DNA of 64,000 nt from Ptychodera flava (Eukaryota > Hemichordata > Enteropneusta > Ptychoderidae): the NCBI RefSeq assembly GCF_041260155.1, contig NC_091930.1:21691372-21755371 (forward strand), in the 5' to 3' direction. Shown here piece after piece: positions 24,851 through 44,600 of the stretch. The notes beneath the pieces were generated by a model that made no database searches, was not told where the DNA came from, and saw nothing but the letters and a program-made list of their open reading frames with translations. The position numbers and the translations under genes were made by a program. Position 1 is the stretch's first letter. Each line of letters starts with the position of its first letter.

Positions 24851-25324
24851 TTTTCACCCCCATAGACTCCCATGTATAAGGCAGTCCATAGACTCCCATG
24901 TATAAGGCCGTCCATAGACTCCCATGTATAAGGCGGTCCATAGACTCCCATGTATAAGGCAGTCCATAGACTCCCATGTATAAGGAAGTCCATAGACTCC
25001 CATGTATAAGGCAGTCCATAGACTCCCATGTATAAGGCAGTCCATAGACTCCCATGTATAAGGCGGTCTATAGACTCCCATGTATAAGGCAGTCCATAGA
25101 CTCCCATGTATAAGGAAGTCCATAGACTCCCATGTATAAGGCAGTCCATAGACTCCCATGTATAAGGCCGTCCATAGACTCCCATGTATAAGGCGGTCCA
25201 TAGACTCCCATGTATAAGGCAGTCCATAGACTCCCATGTATAAGGAAGTCCATAGACTCCCATGTATAAGGCAGTCCATAGACTCCCATGTATAAGGCAG
25301 TCCATAGACTCCCATGTATAAGGC
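24851..25324. repeat. 26-bp minisatellite with higher-order order
   Basis: About 18 tandem units have the core ATAGACTCCCATGTATAAGG plus a variable 6-base end (GCAGTC, GAAGTC, GCCGTC or GCGGTC). The order of variants over units 1-7 repeats at units 11-17, so a block of about 10 units (260 bp) was duplicated as a whole. The array is open in several minus-strand frames because 26-bp units rarely contain stops. I do not regard it as coding. Confidence 0.95.
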
Positions 25325-25390
25325 CAAGAAAAATAAAAATTTAGTTTCTCATAGTATTCATATTGCAAAAAGGATGCAGTGACACAGTTT

Positions 25391-26985
25391 TTAGTCCCCA
25401 CAGATAAAGTCCAGGGGGCTCATAGATTGGGTCATGTCAGTCCGTGAGTCCATCCATGTGAGTCCATCCGTTCATGCAGATATCTCAGACACTTTGACAA
25501 ATGTCACGTGACCTTTGACCTCTAATATACATATTTGTCCATAACTCAGTAATCACTAATGCTACACCCTTCATATTTGGTATGATGGGACAGCTTATGA
25601 CGCCACATATTGTTCCTCATTAATTATGTGCATATCTAATTTTGAGCGAGCCAATAGAGCCAGAGGTCTGATTTTTGGTTTGTAGGGATAACTTAGCAAT
25701 ACATTTTTTTTGACAAAATGTCACGTGACCTCAATGACCCTTGACCTCAAATATACATATTTGTGCATAACTCAGTAACCACAAGTGCTACACTCTTCAT
25801 GTTTGGTATGAAGGGACACCTTATGACGCCACATATTGTACCTCATTAATTATGCACATATCTAATTTTGAGCGAGCCGATAGAGCTTGAGGTCTGATTT
25901 TTGGTATATGGATAACTTAGCAATACAATTTTTTGACAAAATGTCACGTGACCTTGGTGACCTTTGACCTCAAATATACATATTTGTCCATAACTCAGTA
26001 ACCACAAGTGCTAGACCCTTCATATTTGGTATGATGGGACAGCTTATGACGCCACATATTGTTCCTCATTAATTATGCGCATATCTAACTTTGAGCAAGC
26101 CAATAGAGCTAGTGGTATGATTTTTGGTATGTAGGGATAACTTAGCAATACAATTTTTTTGACAAAATGTCATGTGACCTCGGTGACCTTTGACCTCAAA
26201 TATACATATTTGTCCATAACTCAGGAACCATTAATGCTACACCCTTCATATTTGGTATGATGGGACACCTTATGACGCCACATATTGTACCTCATTAATT
26301 ATGTGCATATCTAATTTTGAGCAAGCCAATAGAGGTAAATGTACGATTTTTAGTATATAGGGATAGACTATAGGATAGAAATTTTTTGACAAAATGTCAT
26401 GTGACCTCTATAACCTTTTACCTACAATACACGATAATGTCAATAAATAAGTAACCACAAGTGCTATGTCCTTTATATTGAGTAGGATGGAAGAACTTAT
26501 GACAACACATGCTTAACCTCGTTAATTATGCCCATATATAATTGTGGCCAAGTCAATAGAGCTGGAGGTCTGAATTTTGGCATATATGGATTAATTAGCA
26601 ATACAATGTTGTTTTTTTTTCCAAAATGTCACGTGACCTTGATGACCTTTGACCTTCAATATGCATATATATGCATATCTCAGTAACCACAAGTTCTTTA
26701 CACTTTGATTTTGATAGGATAATAGACCTTAAGATGTCACATCTTGTACCTCATTTATTATGCACATACGTATTTCTTGGCTGGCCAATACAACTAGAGG
26801 TCTGATCTTTTTCCTGATTTAGAACCATAACTTATACATGCCTCTTGTTCAAATTGGGAACAATGACATAGACCTATGTGTCCATAGATCTGAACATATA
26901 CACTCCAGTGATACTTCTTAATGACCTCATTTCCCTGCCCAATCAAGACTAATACTCCTATTACAAGTGGGGACTATGTCATTGA
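25391..26985 (+). mobile_element. interspersed element with internal ~220-bp tandem units
   Basis: It starts with AGTCCCCACAGATAAAGTCC and ends with ACAAGTGGGGACTATGTCA, so the termini GTCCCCAC/GTGGGGAC are inverted. The middle is a tandem array of ~220-bp units. Inverted copies of the right end plus tandem units lie at 36180-37150 and 44706-45390. A second right-end copy is at about 27178-27217. No protein is encoded. Class unknown; a non-autonomous TIR element that accumulated internal satellites is the simplest reading. Confidence 0.65.
25504..26760 (+). repeat. ~220-bp tandem units bearing E-box and DR1 motifs
   Basis: Six units begin at TCACGTGACC or TCATGTGACC (25504, 25721, 25944, 26170, 26397, 26629; spacing 217-232). 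Four contain the exact motif TGACCTTTGACCT, the complement of the nuclear-receptor DR1 consensus (25509, 25958, 26184, 26643). Two other units have decayed versions. Conserved downstream blocks are 'CATAACTCAGTAACCAC', 'GACGCCACATATTGT' and 'CCTCATTAATTATG'. No regulatory role is shown. Confidence 0.85.
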
Positions 26986-26995
26986 CAATGACTTG

Positions 26996-28071
26996 TTTTT
27001 GACATTTCAAGAGCCAGTACATGAAACTTTGTTTAAAAAATAAGCCTATGCCATTCAAACTGATGTCTTATTCATGTTTACAATAACATCCAATTATGCA
27101 TAAGTCTCATGCCCTCATTTCTTTTTTATGTGCATCATAGCGACTCCAATTTAGTTACATTCACTGACAAATTCCCACTTACAAGTGGGAACTATGCCAT
27201 TGTCAATGTCTTGTTGCTTCTGAACTGCGCTCATGCTTAGCAAACATCAGCAGTTTCCACGTTATATGGCTGGAGTTACATGTTCACTGAAATCAGTCTT
27301 CAGTTCTCTGTTAAGTCATAGCATTTTGAAGAGACTGTCATGTTCTCTTTGCTGTGAGTTGCTGGACATCAAATATCTCATGCTAGTGAGATATAATTTT
27401 TTTCTAGAGTTTGGATTCTAAAATTTACTGTATTATTTCAGTTCATTTTGTGCAATGTATTGTAGGTCTCTCACTGGTTCTAATATACTTCCTTTCATGC
27501 CCTAGTTTAGTTTTCCTTACCATGTATAGTTGATCCATATTTTTGGTCAAACACATAAGCACTTGCTATAATTATATTAATTATCGAACGTAACGTTTAT
27601 AAATGCACAGATATTGCTAATATATTGCAATAAATGTTCATATTTTACCCAGAGACTTCCTTTATTCGTTAATCAAACACATGCCCTTTTATCTCCCATT
27701 TCAAGCAAAGTACATTTACATAAAGTATCAGTAAGACTTGCAAGTATTATGATTTTGTATTGTTGCACAAAAACCTCTATCGGCCACATCTTGCCTGCTT
27801 ATAGTGATATAAAAATGGTTACCCCAAAGGCATGCATGAAATATCATGACCATTCAAAAATGCTTTTGCGAAAAATTCGACAAAGCCACAAAACACTGGC
27901 CTCCCCACTGTAATTTTCTTCAGTCCCGAATAGCTCATATTCTAATATGCTCACAATATTTACTCTCCGTTGTATACCTTTAGCATTTTCCATGTTTCAA
28001 GATTATAGCAAGGTTCAACTATTCAGATTGTAAAATGTTATAATGTTAATTCGTTTTATAGCTTAACATAC
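26996..28071. other. gene-free sequence, possible 3' part of the TRADD-N gene
   Basis: No exon is identified. The donor at 28071 implies at least one further minus-strand exon to the left, but I cannot point to it. A right-end copy of the GTGGGGAC family lies near 27178-27217 (ACAAGTGGGAACTATGCCAT). Confidence 0.45.
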
Positions 28072-35105
<7,034 letters not shown>

Positions 35106-35109
35106 AGAC

Positions 35110-36179
35110 CTATTACGGAGACAAAGTGATCGTTTAACTATAAAATACAAATAAATCGCCTGCAATGAGCATCTTTGTAATGAATATAGTGTGTCTGTAT
35201 TCTCATTTATCTGTCTGTATTCTATACGAAATCTTATATACAGAAAAATTGTCTATCTTATGAAGTTATCTTAGCTACAAAAGAACTACGACGTATATTT
35301 TCCATTGTCTTGTCGTCTCAGTCAGTATTTGATATGTAGCAAAGTTACATTATCAAAACAGAATGTGTCATCGTTGATAGAGGTCTCTCTTTAATACCTT
35401 TAAAAGTGAAATTTAAAATAGCAACAATGTCTCGCTTGTGTGAACATTTCTTCTGATACTTTGGTATATCGACAGCCAAAACGCCCTTTCGCATCTTTGC
35501 AATTTGGGATTTTCAAGAATGCTATTTTTATACAAGCAACCTAAAATCTTCGAAATGGAGCTATTAGTGCAAGATGCGAGGTATAATGATATTCAAATAT
35601 GCAGATTACATTAATGAGCATTGTTTCGGTATTAAAATTCTATGCTAATGACCCTTAATCAATGTGGAATATTCATGTACCTCGGATCTTGCATTGTATG
35701 AAATGGAGAGTGCGGAATGTACATGAACATGAACTTATTAACAACTGTTTCATAGAAATAGCTTTCTATTATATCGCCAGTAGGGCGAACCGACTTCAAC
35801 AAAATGAATCGTGTTGATGGCTCGTCTTATGTTATTATAATACCGAAGAATAGTTAAGCATTCATTACAACATGGTAAATATAATGAGTGTACTCGAAGC
35901 ATATGTGATTCGTCAACAATGTTCTCAGAACGTATTTGATCTGTTGTTAGAAGAGATGGATAATTCCAGAGAGTTAAACGGGCACCAATACTATAACTTT
36001 TACGGCTTATTGATCCTCCCTCGCTTCACACGTAGTTACGGGGTTTACTAAAAAATTTAGATCGAATTTTACCTTCTTATCTATAAATAACAAATGAAAT
36101 TAAATCTGAAATCAGCTTCACGGGGCCCGAGCATTTGCAAACACTGGCAAATGATATCAGAATTATAATAAGTACCCCC
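35110..36179. other. upstream sequence of the TRADD-N gene
   Basis: No gene or repeat is supported. The segment just above the start, TCTCCGTAATAG at 35109, can serve as a splice acceptor, so this may be intron rather than promoter. Confidence 0.45.
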
Positions 36180-37150
36180 CCAAGCTGTAAGTTGCTTCAT
36201 CCCACGAAATTTACAGGTTTAGCACCAGTTGTTATTGATTTATAGGCACATTTGTGAAATGGAGCTCAAATAACGTCCTAATATGGTGCCATAAGGTCCC
36301 CAACACACCGAATATGAAGAGTGTAGAAGTGGTTACTGATTTATTGGCATAGATGCATATTTGAGATCAAAGTTCATCGACGTCATGCGACATTTTGTCG
36401 ACGAAAAACCTTCCTTCCCATACTTATACCTGTGTATCAAAAAGCAGATTTCAGCTCTATTGGCTAGCCCAGAATTAGATATGCACATATCTAATTGGGT
36501 ACAGGATGTGGTATGTTAAGGTCTTCATCATACAGAATATGAAGGGTATATCATTTGTGATTACTAATTTATAGACATACATGCATATTTTAGGTTGAAA
36601 GGTCATCGAGGTCACACGACATTTGTCAAAAAACTTTCTTTCCATAGTTGTCCCTGTGCACCAAAAATCTGACTTCTAGCTGTATTTGGCAGCCGTGAAT
36701 TAGATATGTGCATAATTAATGAGGTACAGAATGTGGCGCCATGTAGCATTTGTGCTTACTTATTTTTAGGCATATGTGCATATTTTAGGTCAAAGGTCAT
36801 CGTGGTGACATGACATTTTGTTAAATACTTTCTTCTTACTATTGTCCCTGTGTAACAAATATCAGACCTCTAGGTTAGATATGCGCATGGTAAATGAGGT
36901 ACAGAATGCGGCGCCATAAGATTACCCATCATAAAGAATATGATGTATATAGCACTTGTGGCTACTTATTTAAAGACATAGATGTATATTTACGTTCAAA
37001 GGTCATCGAGGTCACATGCCATTTTGTCAAAAAACTTTCTTCCCATAGTTGTACCTGGGTATCAAAAATCTGACTCCCAGTTGTATTTGCAAGGCCTTAA
37101 TGAGATATGCGTATAATTAATGGGAACAGAATGTAGCGCCATAGCACTAC
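36180..37150 (-). repeat. inverted copy of the ~220-bp DR1 tandem family
   Basis: About four diverged units of the 25.5-kb family lie in reverse orientation: 'TTAATGAGGTACAGAATGTGG', 'GGTTACTnATTTATnGGCAT' and 'GGTCATCGAGGTCACATGnCA' recur near 36250-36400, 36480-36620, 36690-36800 and 36880-37030. AGGTCAAAGGTCA is exact at 36787-36799. The left GTCCCC terminus is not visible. Confidence 0.75.
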
Positions 37151-37291
37151 AACTTCGCTGATAGTAACTCGCCATGTATACAACCCTGAAATTTCGGGGT
37201 TAGTTAATATTCTAAGCAGGTCGAAAGGTGTTTCACATCGATAATACAAATAGCATTTGCATGCAAGGCAGTGTGTGAAAACAGCGACTAC

Positions 37292-37560
37292 CTTCCGGGT
37301 GAAGTTTGACTGAATATTAGTTTCGTTACAGTCTCTCCATGAGGGACTGTCGTTTCATGAAGGTTATTGGTTATTGGTATTTTCAAAGTCTGACACCACT
37401 TGGCAATTGCGATGCGACATCGGTACGACAGAACTGAAAAGACGCTTCGTTGTGCCAACACCTGGCACAAAAGCTGAAAATGGTCGAAGCCAGTTCTACG
37501 TAAGCACGGCACTCTTTAAAAGAGTAGAGCGACCGTACAGACCGAGCTCGATTACCGACT
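37292..37560 (-). other. possible alternative 5' exon
   Basis: A CpG-containing minus-strand stretch ends at ACCCGGAAG followed by a GTAGTC donor at 37291. It could be a 5' untranslated exon of the TRADD-N gene. There is no other support and a chance donor is possible. Confidence 0.2.
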
Positions 37561-38419
37561 ACTATGGCTACTAAAATTCATATTTTACGTGCATTACTCC
37601 TACTTTTATTCCTACTTTACTTATGACATAACAGCAGATGTTTACTTCCTGCCTCACCTCAGCTCACATCACCTCACGAGTTAAACAGAATCACGATCTT
37701 TGTATTCGACTCGAGGGCATTACATCCAGATGTAGCCTCGCTAATCACAATCGTACGCTCAAACGTTTTGAACCAGACAATGACCTTCGTTGAAAGAAAA
37801 CTATCATGAAAATTTGTACCATTCTTGAGGTTGCTTATTCAGAAAAACAACACAGGCGATAATTATGATTGTGTCTCTCTATCTTGAAAGAAGAAGAAGT
37901 TGTAGAAGAAAGTTGAACCCCAGTGAAACCAAAAGGGGACCTAGCTCCCGAGAGCTTCGGTCCAAAACTGTTCTTGCTTCTTACACTTGTAAACATTTAT
38001 GTTTTCACTTGAAACTAATCAAAGTGAAGAATACGTAGTGAATGTTTCTTCACATTCTGTTCCCTCCGATACTTGCGATTCAAATTTGGTTCGGAAGCCG
38101 AAATAATACCTGTTCTCATGCTTACCACCATATTTTGATTCAAAATAGTTCAACCTTTTGTGAATCTGGCAGCAAAATAGGTTGAATGCAATGCACATCT
38201 ACATACTAAAATCTCGGGCGTAATTTTACATGACAACTTTGATCACTGAAGATATTCTTAAGTGTTTGTATTGATAATATTTTCTGCACAAGCCATGTAA
38301 CATGATATCGACATCGACTCAATTTGTAAAGGTTATACTGAGGTACATATAAAACGAAACACCTGTAAATCCAGGTCACAACTATCCCCTTTCCGTTTAA
38401 TGTCGGACTGCAGAGGGCG

Positions 38420-41075
38420 CACTGTAAAAATAGCGGACGCCAGACGCGTCTTTACGCGTTCAAAATGTAGATTTCGATGTTCAAATTTGAACGGCTAGTG
38501 TTCATATTGTTAACACTAGTGTTCATATTATTAACAATGATGTTCTAAACCTGAACACGTAGTGTTAACAGCCATCTCCTTCAAGTGTTCAAAAACTCAG
38601 CATTACAGAAATTTTACAATACTGTAAAACAATTAACAATCTTTAATGTTTTTCACTTTACTGTGGCTATATTAAATTTAGTACTGCCTCGCTGTCCGGC
38701 AATTGTACACGGATTTTGATGTAACGAATTTCCCACTAAGTGAAAAATATCTCCGGTCTAAAATTGCTGAAAGCATGTTTTTTCTAAAAAAGGAAGTATA
38801 CAAAATAATTTTATACGTTTATTACGGGTTGAAATTTTGAAATTTTGAAGAGAAAATCAGATAACCACAATGAACGTTTTAATTTTAACATCGGCGTGCA
38901 AGAGGCGTTCTACTCCTTAACACTTGGTGTTCAAGTTTGGTGCCTTTTCTTATCCCGTCATGCATCAAAACGGAAGTTGCGACATTTTTCTTGTAAACGC
39001 ACGCTGAAGTCGTGATCGTGCGGAAGCAAGACCAGAAAGGGTAAGTTTTCTCTCCAAAATAGTAAAAGGTTTTAAATTTTGAAGTATCTGTATTATTATC
39101 CTTTGAAATTATTTGTATAGTACTTTGGAATAGCTAAAATACGTGAATAATCCTTGTTTCTTTCAGTGGCTGGTAGACCATACACTAGCTGTGAATACGC
39201 AGCGGTGTTTTTGGCCATGATGTATCGATCGCACTCGGGTCAAGGGTCATCACCGAATAACTTCAGCGATGACCCTTAACGCGAGCGTGATCGATATGGC
39301 ACATTACCGCTGCGTAATCACAGCTAACACATGTCTTTTAGTAATCACAATCGCATGTAAATTTAAAACAATAGTTAAAGATGGCAGAGTGTACACTCTA
39401 TTGTTTCAGCATATGAGAGTTGGCTTTTTTTTACTTTTCATCGGTTGATGACAAGAAGAAGCCAATATTTTGTAACATTATCGAAAAGAGCACTGTATAC
39501 CAAAGTCACCCCTTTTCCTTGACCTTAAAGGCCACCTTGTACTTCATTTGAAGTTTCATGTTACCTATTGTTGCATTATTTTCAGGATGTGAAAAGTTGG
39601 ATTAACGTGAAATCGAAGAGTTGTTACAGAAGCTGATGGTACAGAAATTGAAGAAGATGAGTGTACAGGTAGCTGTCTGGAAAGAAGCTTGAGAATCTCA
39701 GTTCATCTCTAATGTTGATTTAAACTTTCGAGGGTCAGTAACTGAATTTTGATAAGTTTCTGTATTTTTGTTCTGGAGAATGATCTTTCAAATACGTGCA
39801 GTCTCCCTTATCAGATGCAAGGGTGGAAAGAAGAATTTAAGCAGAAAGCGACAGAAAATTCACAGTGAAAAATGTACACTGATCTGAATTTCTGAATTTT
39901 TTCTGAAATTTACATTCACTCTGAATTTTCTGTCATTTTCGGCTTCAAATCTTCATTCCACTCTTGCATCTGATGAAGGAGACTTCACGTCTTTGAAAGC
40001 TTATGCTCCAGTAACAGTTAGTTGATTATAGCCTGCTACCAAATCTTAGATTATTTTGTATTGTAGATCAACACGTCTTTTGTTCTCGATTTGTTACTGT
40101 TTTTAGCCTTGCTGTTAAGGACGCAGAGCTTATATCATAGGTGAATGTGTGGCATCGTCCTCAAATTTTTACATCCCAAGCTTTTTCTTCAAAACGGCCG
40201 GTACGATTCCTTTTATATCTGGAGTACAGGTTTCCAGGGCTTATCCTAATCATATATGTACAAGTTATGATGAAATACGCAAATTTGTATTTTTGAGACA
40301 TTAAAGACTTCCATACATTTTTAAGACATAAGGAATTATCAGAATATGATATATTCAAGTAAGCCAAATTTTGAGCTTTTTCAGAACAAATGTTTTTGTA
40401 CGTTTTTACAACTAAGATTATGAACATATAACGTAATCCAGAATATTTAAGTAAAACCTGTTTTGTCATTACTTTGTTCATATTGTTTGAAAACGATCTA
40501 CAGTGTTTATGAGGATTTTCTTTTGTTTATGTTTTGATAGGAAGGTGTTAACACCGTTGGTGTTTTCCTCTGACAAACTTTACAAAGTGACCATGTTTAT
40601 TTGCCCAATTTACTCTAAATAATTGTATTCTACTTAAGGAATTTTTGTGTATTTTTAAATAAAATAATTTAACTGAATATCTGCGGTCTGTTTTGTTATT
40701 TCCAGGCTTGAACTCCCCCTGAACGCCCCAAATTAAAGGTGTTCAACAAGTGCATATCATATGTTCTAACCTTTAACACACTTATCGTTGAACGGCGTCC
40801 ATGCGTTCAAAAAGTGTTACAGCCCTTTGAACGCGTAAATGCGTTCAATTTTTGAACACATTTCATGTGCAACGTGTGTTCAGATATGGAACACCATAGT
40901 GTTCAATATAATGTCTGGTGAACACGGAGTGTTCAAAATCTACACACGTGTGTTCAAAAATTGCACATTGGTTGAACACGTAGTGTTAAATTTCTGAACG
41001 TCTAGACGCGTTCAAAAAGTGTTACAAAAAGGCGTTTAAGTGGTGTTCTATCCTTGAACACTTGACTTTACAGTG
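38420..41075. mobile_element. 2.7-kb TIR element with TTGAACAC-rich ends
   Basis: It begins CACTGTAAA (38420) and ends TTTACAGTG (41075). Both subterminal zones carry many GTGTTCAA/TTGAACAC and GTTAACAC motifs: 38455-38600 on the left; more than ten copies between 40735 and 41065 on the right. Such clusters are the expected transposase-binding sites. A long hairpin lies inside. No transposase is recognised and no target duplication could be resolved, so superfamily and exact borders are uncertain. Confidence 0.65.
39186..39326. repeat. long hairpin, ~62-bp arms
   Basis: TAGCTGTGAATACGCAGCGG at the left pairs with CCGCTGCGTAATCACAGCTA at the right. Pairing continues through ATGTATCGATC/GATCGATAT to AAGGGTCATC/GATGACCCTT with several mismatches. 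It is located inside the CACTGTAAA element. Confidence 0.85.
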
Positions 41076-41462
41076 CAGAAGTGTCACCTAATGTGCATGC
41101 TTAGTCAAATAGTAAAGGCGTCGTTTTGACTTGAGGTGCATTATCACTCAAATTGGCCGGATGCAGTTCGTCGTCCTAGGGCACTGATCATTGTTCGCAG
41201 CAACTATAACATATCATATTTGACCGCCATCGGTCACTGTCAGTTGATGCCATGCGTAATAAGTTGAAACAGTATACCGAGCTACGTTGTTACATGTTAA
41301 CCCAGTTATTTTATTACATCCGTAGTCATGAGAAAACTACAAATCAATGGGTGCTTATCGGGTGTTTGGGCTTTCGATGCATCAGAAAGCGATCTGTGTT
41401 CAACCTATATAGTGGTGACATAATTTTGAAAACTCAACAAAGCACGGCATTTGAACATTTAC

Positions 41463-41578
41463 CTTTTCGTCTTTGCTGCCGTTGTACTGCCACGTCGGCC
41501 GCCATTACGATCTGACCGTTCAGCAGGTACACCCCCTCTGCCGTCTGAAGTACTCCGTCTTACGTCAGAGCTTGCCAT
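41463..41578 (-). CDS. candidate first coding exon (Ser/Arg/Gly-rich)
   Basis: An ATG at 41578 opens a 39-codon frame 'MASSDVRRSTSDGRGGVPAE' continuing basic and Gly/Arg-rich to a GTAAATG donor. CpG content is higher than around it. It ends in phase 2, which fits exactly the acceptor TCCGTAATAG at 35109 and would read Arg-Ser-Met into the GT4-like exon. If true the gene spans 13.5 kb with the CACTGTAAA element in intron 1. It could equally be the first exon of an unrelated gene or a chance frame. Confidence 0.4.
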
Positions 41579-41639
41579 TTCGTCTCGGGGTCTGTGCAAA
41601 TGAAGTTGAAGATGAACAGAGGCCTGACCGGAACAGCGG

Positions 41640-44600
41640 AATTTGATTTTAGGAAAACCAAGAAATATTGGACAGTAAAACACAAACAACAAGCAACTGT
41701 GTTCAAACCGAAGACCTCGTGACAAACACATGTGTAAATTATTAACTTTAATGGGTTCACACTGAAATAGGTACATAGTAGTCCACTTGAATAGTAATTT
41801 ACGACAAATACCAACATATAAACAGGCCGCGAAAAAATGAATGTACTGAGAAAAATCTTCATTGCTCCTATGCTGATTCTTAAACAACATACAATTATTG
41901 TGTGTACTAAAGTATTCGGTCTGAAAATGGCTGAGTATTGCTAAGTATGTGTCCCACACCGCGACAACATAGCCATGTGTAGGCAATCAATCATTGTTGA
42001 AAATCGCCGTGTGTCCAGCTGGACTCCAATAAACTGAGCCATGTAGTAGACATCCCGCTCATAATTAAGATCAAAATAGCTAACGTCACTATTACTCACT
42101 GTCGTAAACCACACGCTCTTTTATGGCAACAAAATTCTGTATTACTTGATTTTTGCGTTGGTTTGCGGAGAGGAAATCATGCTTAGATTGGCGAGAATGC
42201 TATGACTACCTGACGATTCGAGCAACTTCACTGATGCCGAGATTTGGCAAGATTGCGGAAATCACATTGTTGTTGAAGGCAGTCCGAGGCGAATGGTATT
42301 CCCATGCTATCAAACTGAAACTGGGAATTGCTTGTCCAATTTAACAGGTTTCTATTTGTACATTAATGCATTTTGCAATTCATGAGGATCGTTTGGTAGT
42401 GCCGGGACGTATTTAGGTAAAAAAGAGACAAACTAAGCACCCATTTTAATTTGGGTCAACGAGCCTCCATTGCTCTGTAGCGGTACTCCCGATATTTCAT
42501 ACGGGGGAATGCCAAATCCGTCGAAAACATCTGCCAACGTATAATCCAAAAATATGACCCATTGTTAGGATTGACTTGGCAAAATGTGGCAATTTTCACC
42601 TGTATTCTGTTGCATGTAAAGCAGGGGACATTTGCTTCATTATCGACCCAGGCTTTGAGTTTTTCGGATGAAAAATCGACCAATGTTTAGGGATATTTTT
42701 GGTAAGCCATTCTAATTCTGCTACAATAGAAGATTGTCCATAAAGTCTCCACAGAGATGCACTTCACGTGTCCACGGCAACAGCTGCTTTGATATCGCAT
42801 CAGGGGTATGTGTTCTCAGTGCGGGGTCATGCCAACAGTGTAGGCATTGTTAGACTGTCAGATAGCCCTATGTCAAGACATAGCCAATGGAGGCAAGATC
42901 TCGCTTCTACTGTTTGTGGTCAAGACAATGCAAACCATCACTATTAACCTTTAATAATACACTGAATTATATCCACAACATTTTCTTGACAGACGTTTGC
43001 AAATCACATGGTGTTTGACTCTTAAAAATCATATCATGGATTTGACATATCTTTCATTTTTGCGCAGCATGCTCGGCACGATAGGACAGATATTGCCTTA
43101 TTTACAGTTGGCTCGTCCGCTGCTCTTGTCACACTTGAAAACATCACTCACCACGCATGTGGCACTGTACCTTACAAGTGCATTGTAACCACGCCAATCA
43201 GGCTCACCCGGTTACCAACCAAACACACGAACAGTGATATACCTGCTAGATCTTGTAACAGCAACCAGTGTCTGCTATAGGCTTTATTTAACACTTACCC
43301 GGATTCTTTGCCAAGTGTTGCTGTCCAGATCGTGATGCATCTATAATTAGAAATGCGGTAATAAAACCATACCAAAACTCGTATAAGTTCAGTGATATAA
43401 TTTATTCCCTACAATCAAAGTCACAATATATGATACTCTTTAGTTGGTGGCTGTTATTTTAACAACAAAAGAGCGGATCACCATGCAAGTGTTGGTACTA
43501 GAGGAACAAATTACGCAAGATTTACCGATAATTGAACTTCAAAACCTATGTTAAGTTTGTATGGGAAAAATATTCCAAGACAGTAAGATGGTGAAACGCT
43601 TTCTATCACTAACAGCTTTAAAATGAACCCCTACAAGTTGCCAATCAGAAAAGAATTTAACAAGTTTCAGAATCCGAACATCTGTCCCCGAGGTGCATTC
43701 TTACTCCAGTCAAAAAGTTTGCATTGCTTTCTACAACATAATATCTCATTAGAAACTTCAGCTCACGCGTACGGAACAAAGTACGGCTGTTTTGCTTTTG
43801 CGTTATCTGTCTTTGTTAATGATTGACAAAGCTCTTGAAATAGTTGTTTCAACAACACTATCAAACGCACGACGATTCCAATTCAACTAACATATTTCTC
43901 TCACTGAGCAAACAAAGTACGCCAGATCAACTGTCATGCCATAGAGATACCTAGTGGACTATACCATTATTTTAGGGGTGGCTGAGGAATTTCAGGGTCC
44001 GCAATGCGCCGTCTTGAGCGATAAACAGCCATGTCACAAATAAATCAAGCGATTATGTTTATTTAGAAGAAAACCAACGTTTCTGGTTCGAGAAAGAGTT
44101 TCTAATGAGTTTTAAAAAATCCAAACGTATGTACTTAGAATGATTCCAAACGAACGAAGCGAGACAAAATGCGTCTGCCTCATGTGCATGAACACTAGTA
44201 AGTTGTAACCGTTAAAGTGGCTTCTTGCCATGTGAATGAAGTACATAGTTAATAGTTAATAGAAAATTTGCGACAGATTAATAGTGATCAAGTGGCATCA
44301 ATGTTACCCAGCTAATTACCAAGCCTGTTTAATTTATTCTAGGCTTCCGGAAAAGTTATCGGTAATTGCACTTATTCATGGAGTAATTGTTCGAAAACGT
44401 TCTGCCTGGAAACACACTCACTCAGTTCAATGTAAAGTATTCAGTTTCAAAGCGATCGTTCCAATTGCGTTTATAAAATAGCGTCAATGACACTGTAGCT
44501 CCCATCCTGGACTATTTAGTGTTTGTTCTCTGGTCAGATATTTGAACATGTGTGAAAGGGATAAAGTGCATGTAGTGAAAATACTTAAATGAAATGTACT

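Noticed and set aside
24847..25401. 184-codon ORF over the 26-bp minisatellite
   Set aside because: The protein is only the translated repeat, and several frames on the same strand are equally open.
27233..27913. ORFs of 62 and 99 codons (plus strand)
   Set aside because: No family features, no splice context, A+T-driven open frames.
38401..41095. Target-site duplication for the CACTGTAAA element
   Set aside because: Flanks of 2-9 bp were compared in several registers and none matched convincingly; the class was therefore left open.
41459..41986. 175-codon minus-strand ORF as a whole
   Set aside because: Only the last 39 codons, from the ATG at 41578 to the donor, look coding. The upstream part lacks coding features and is more likely 5' UTR or intergenic.
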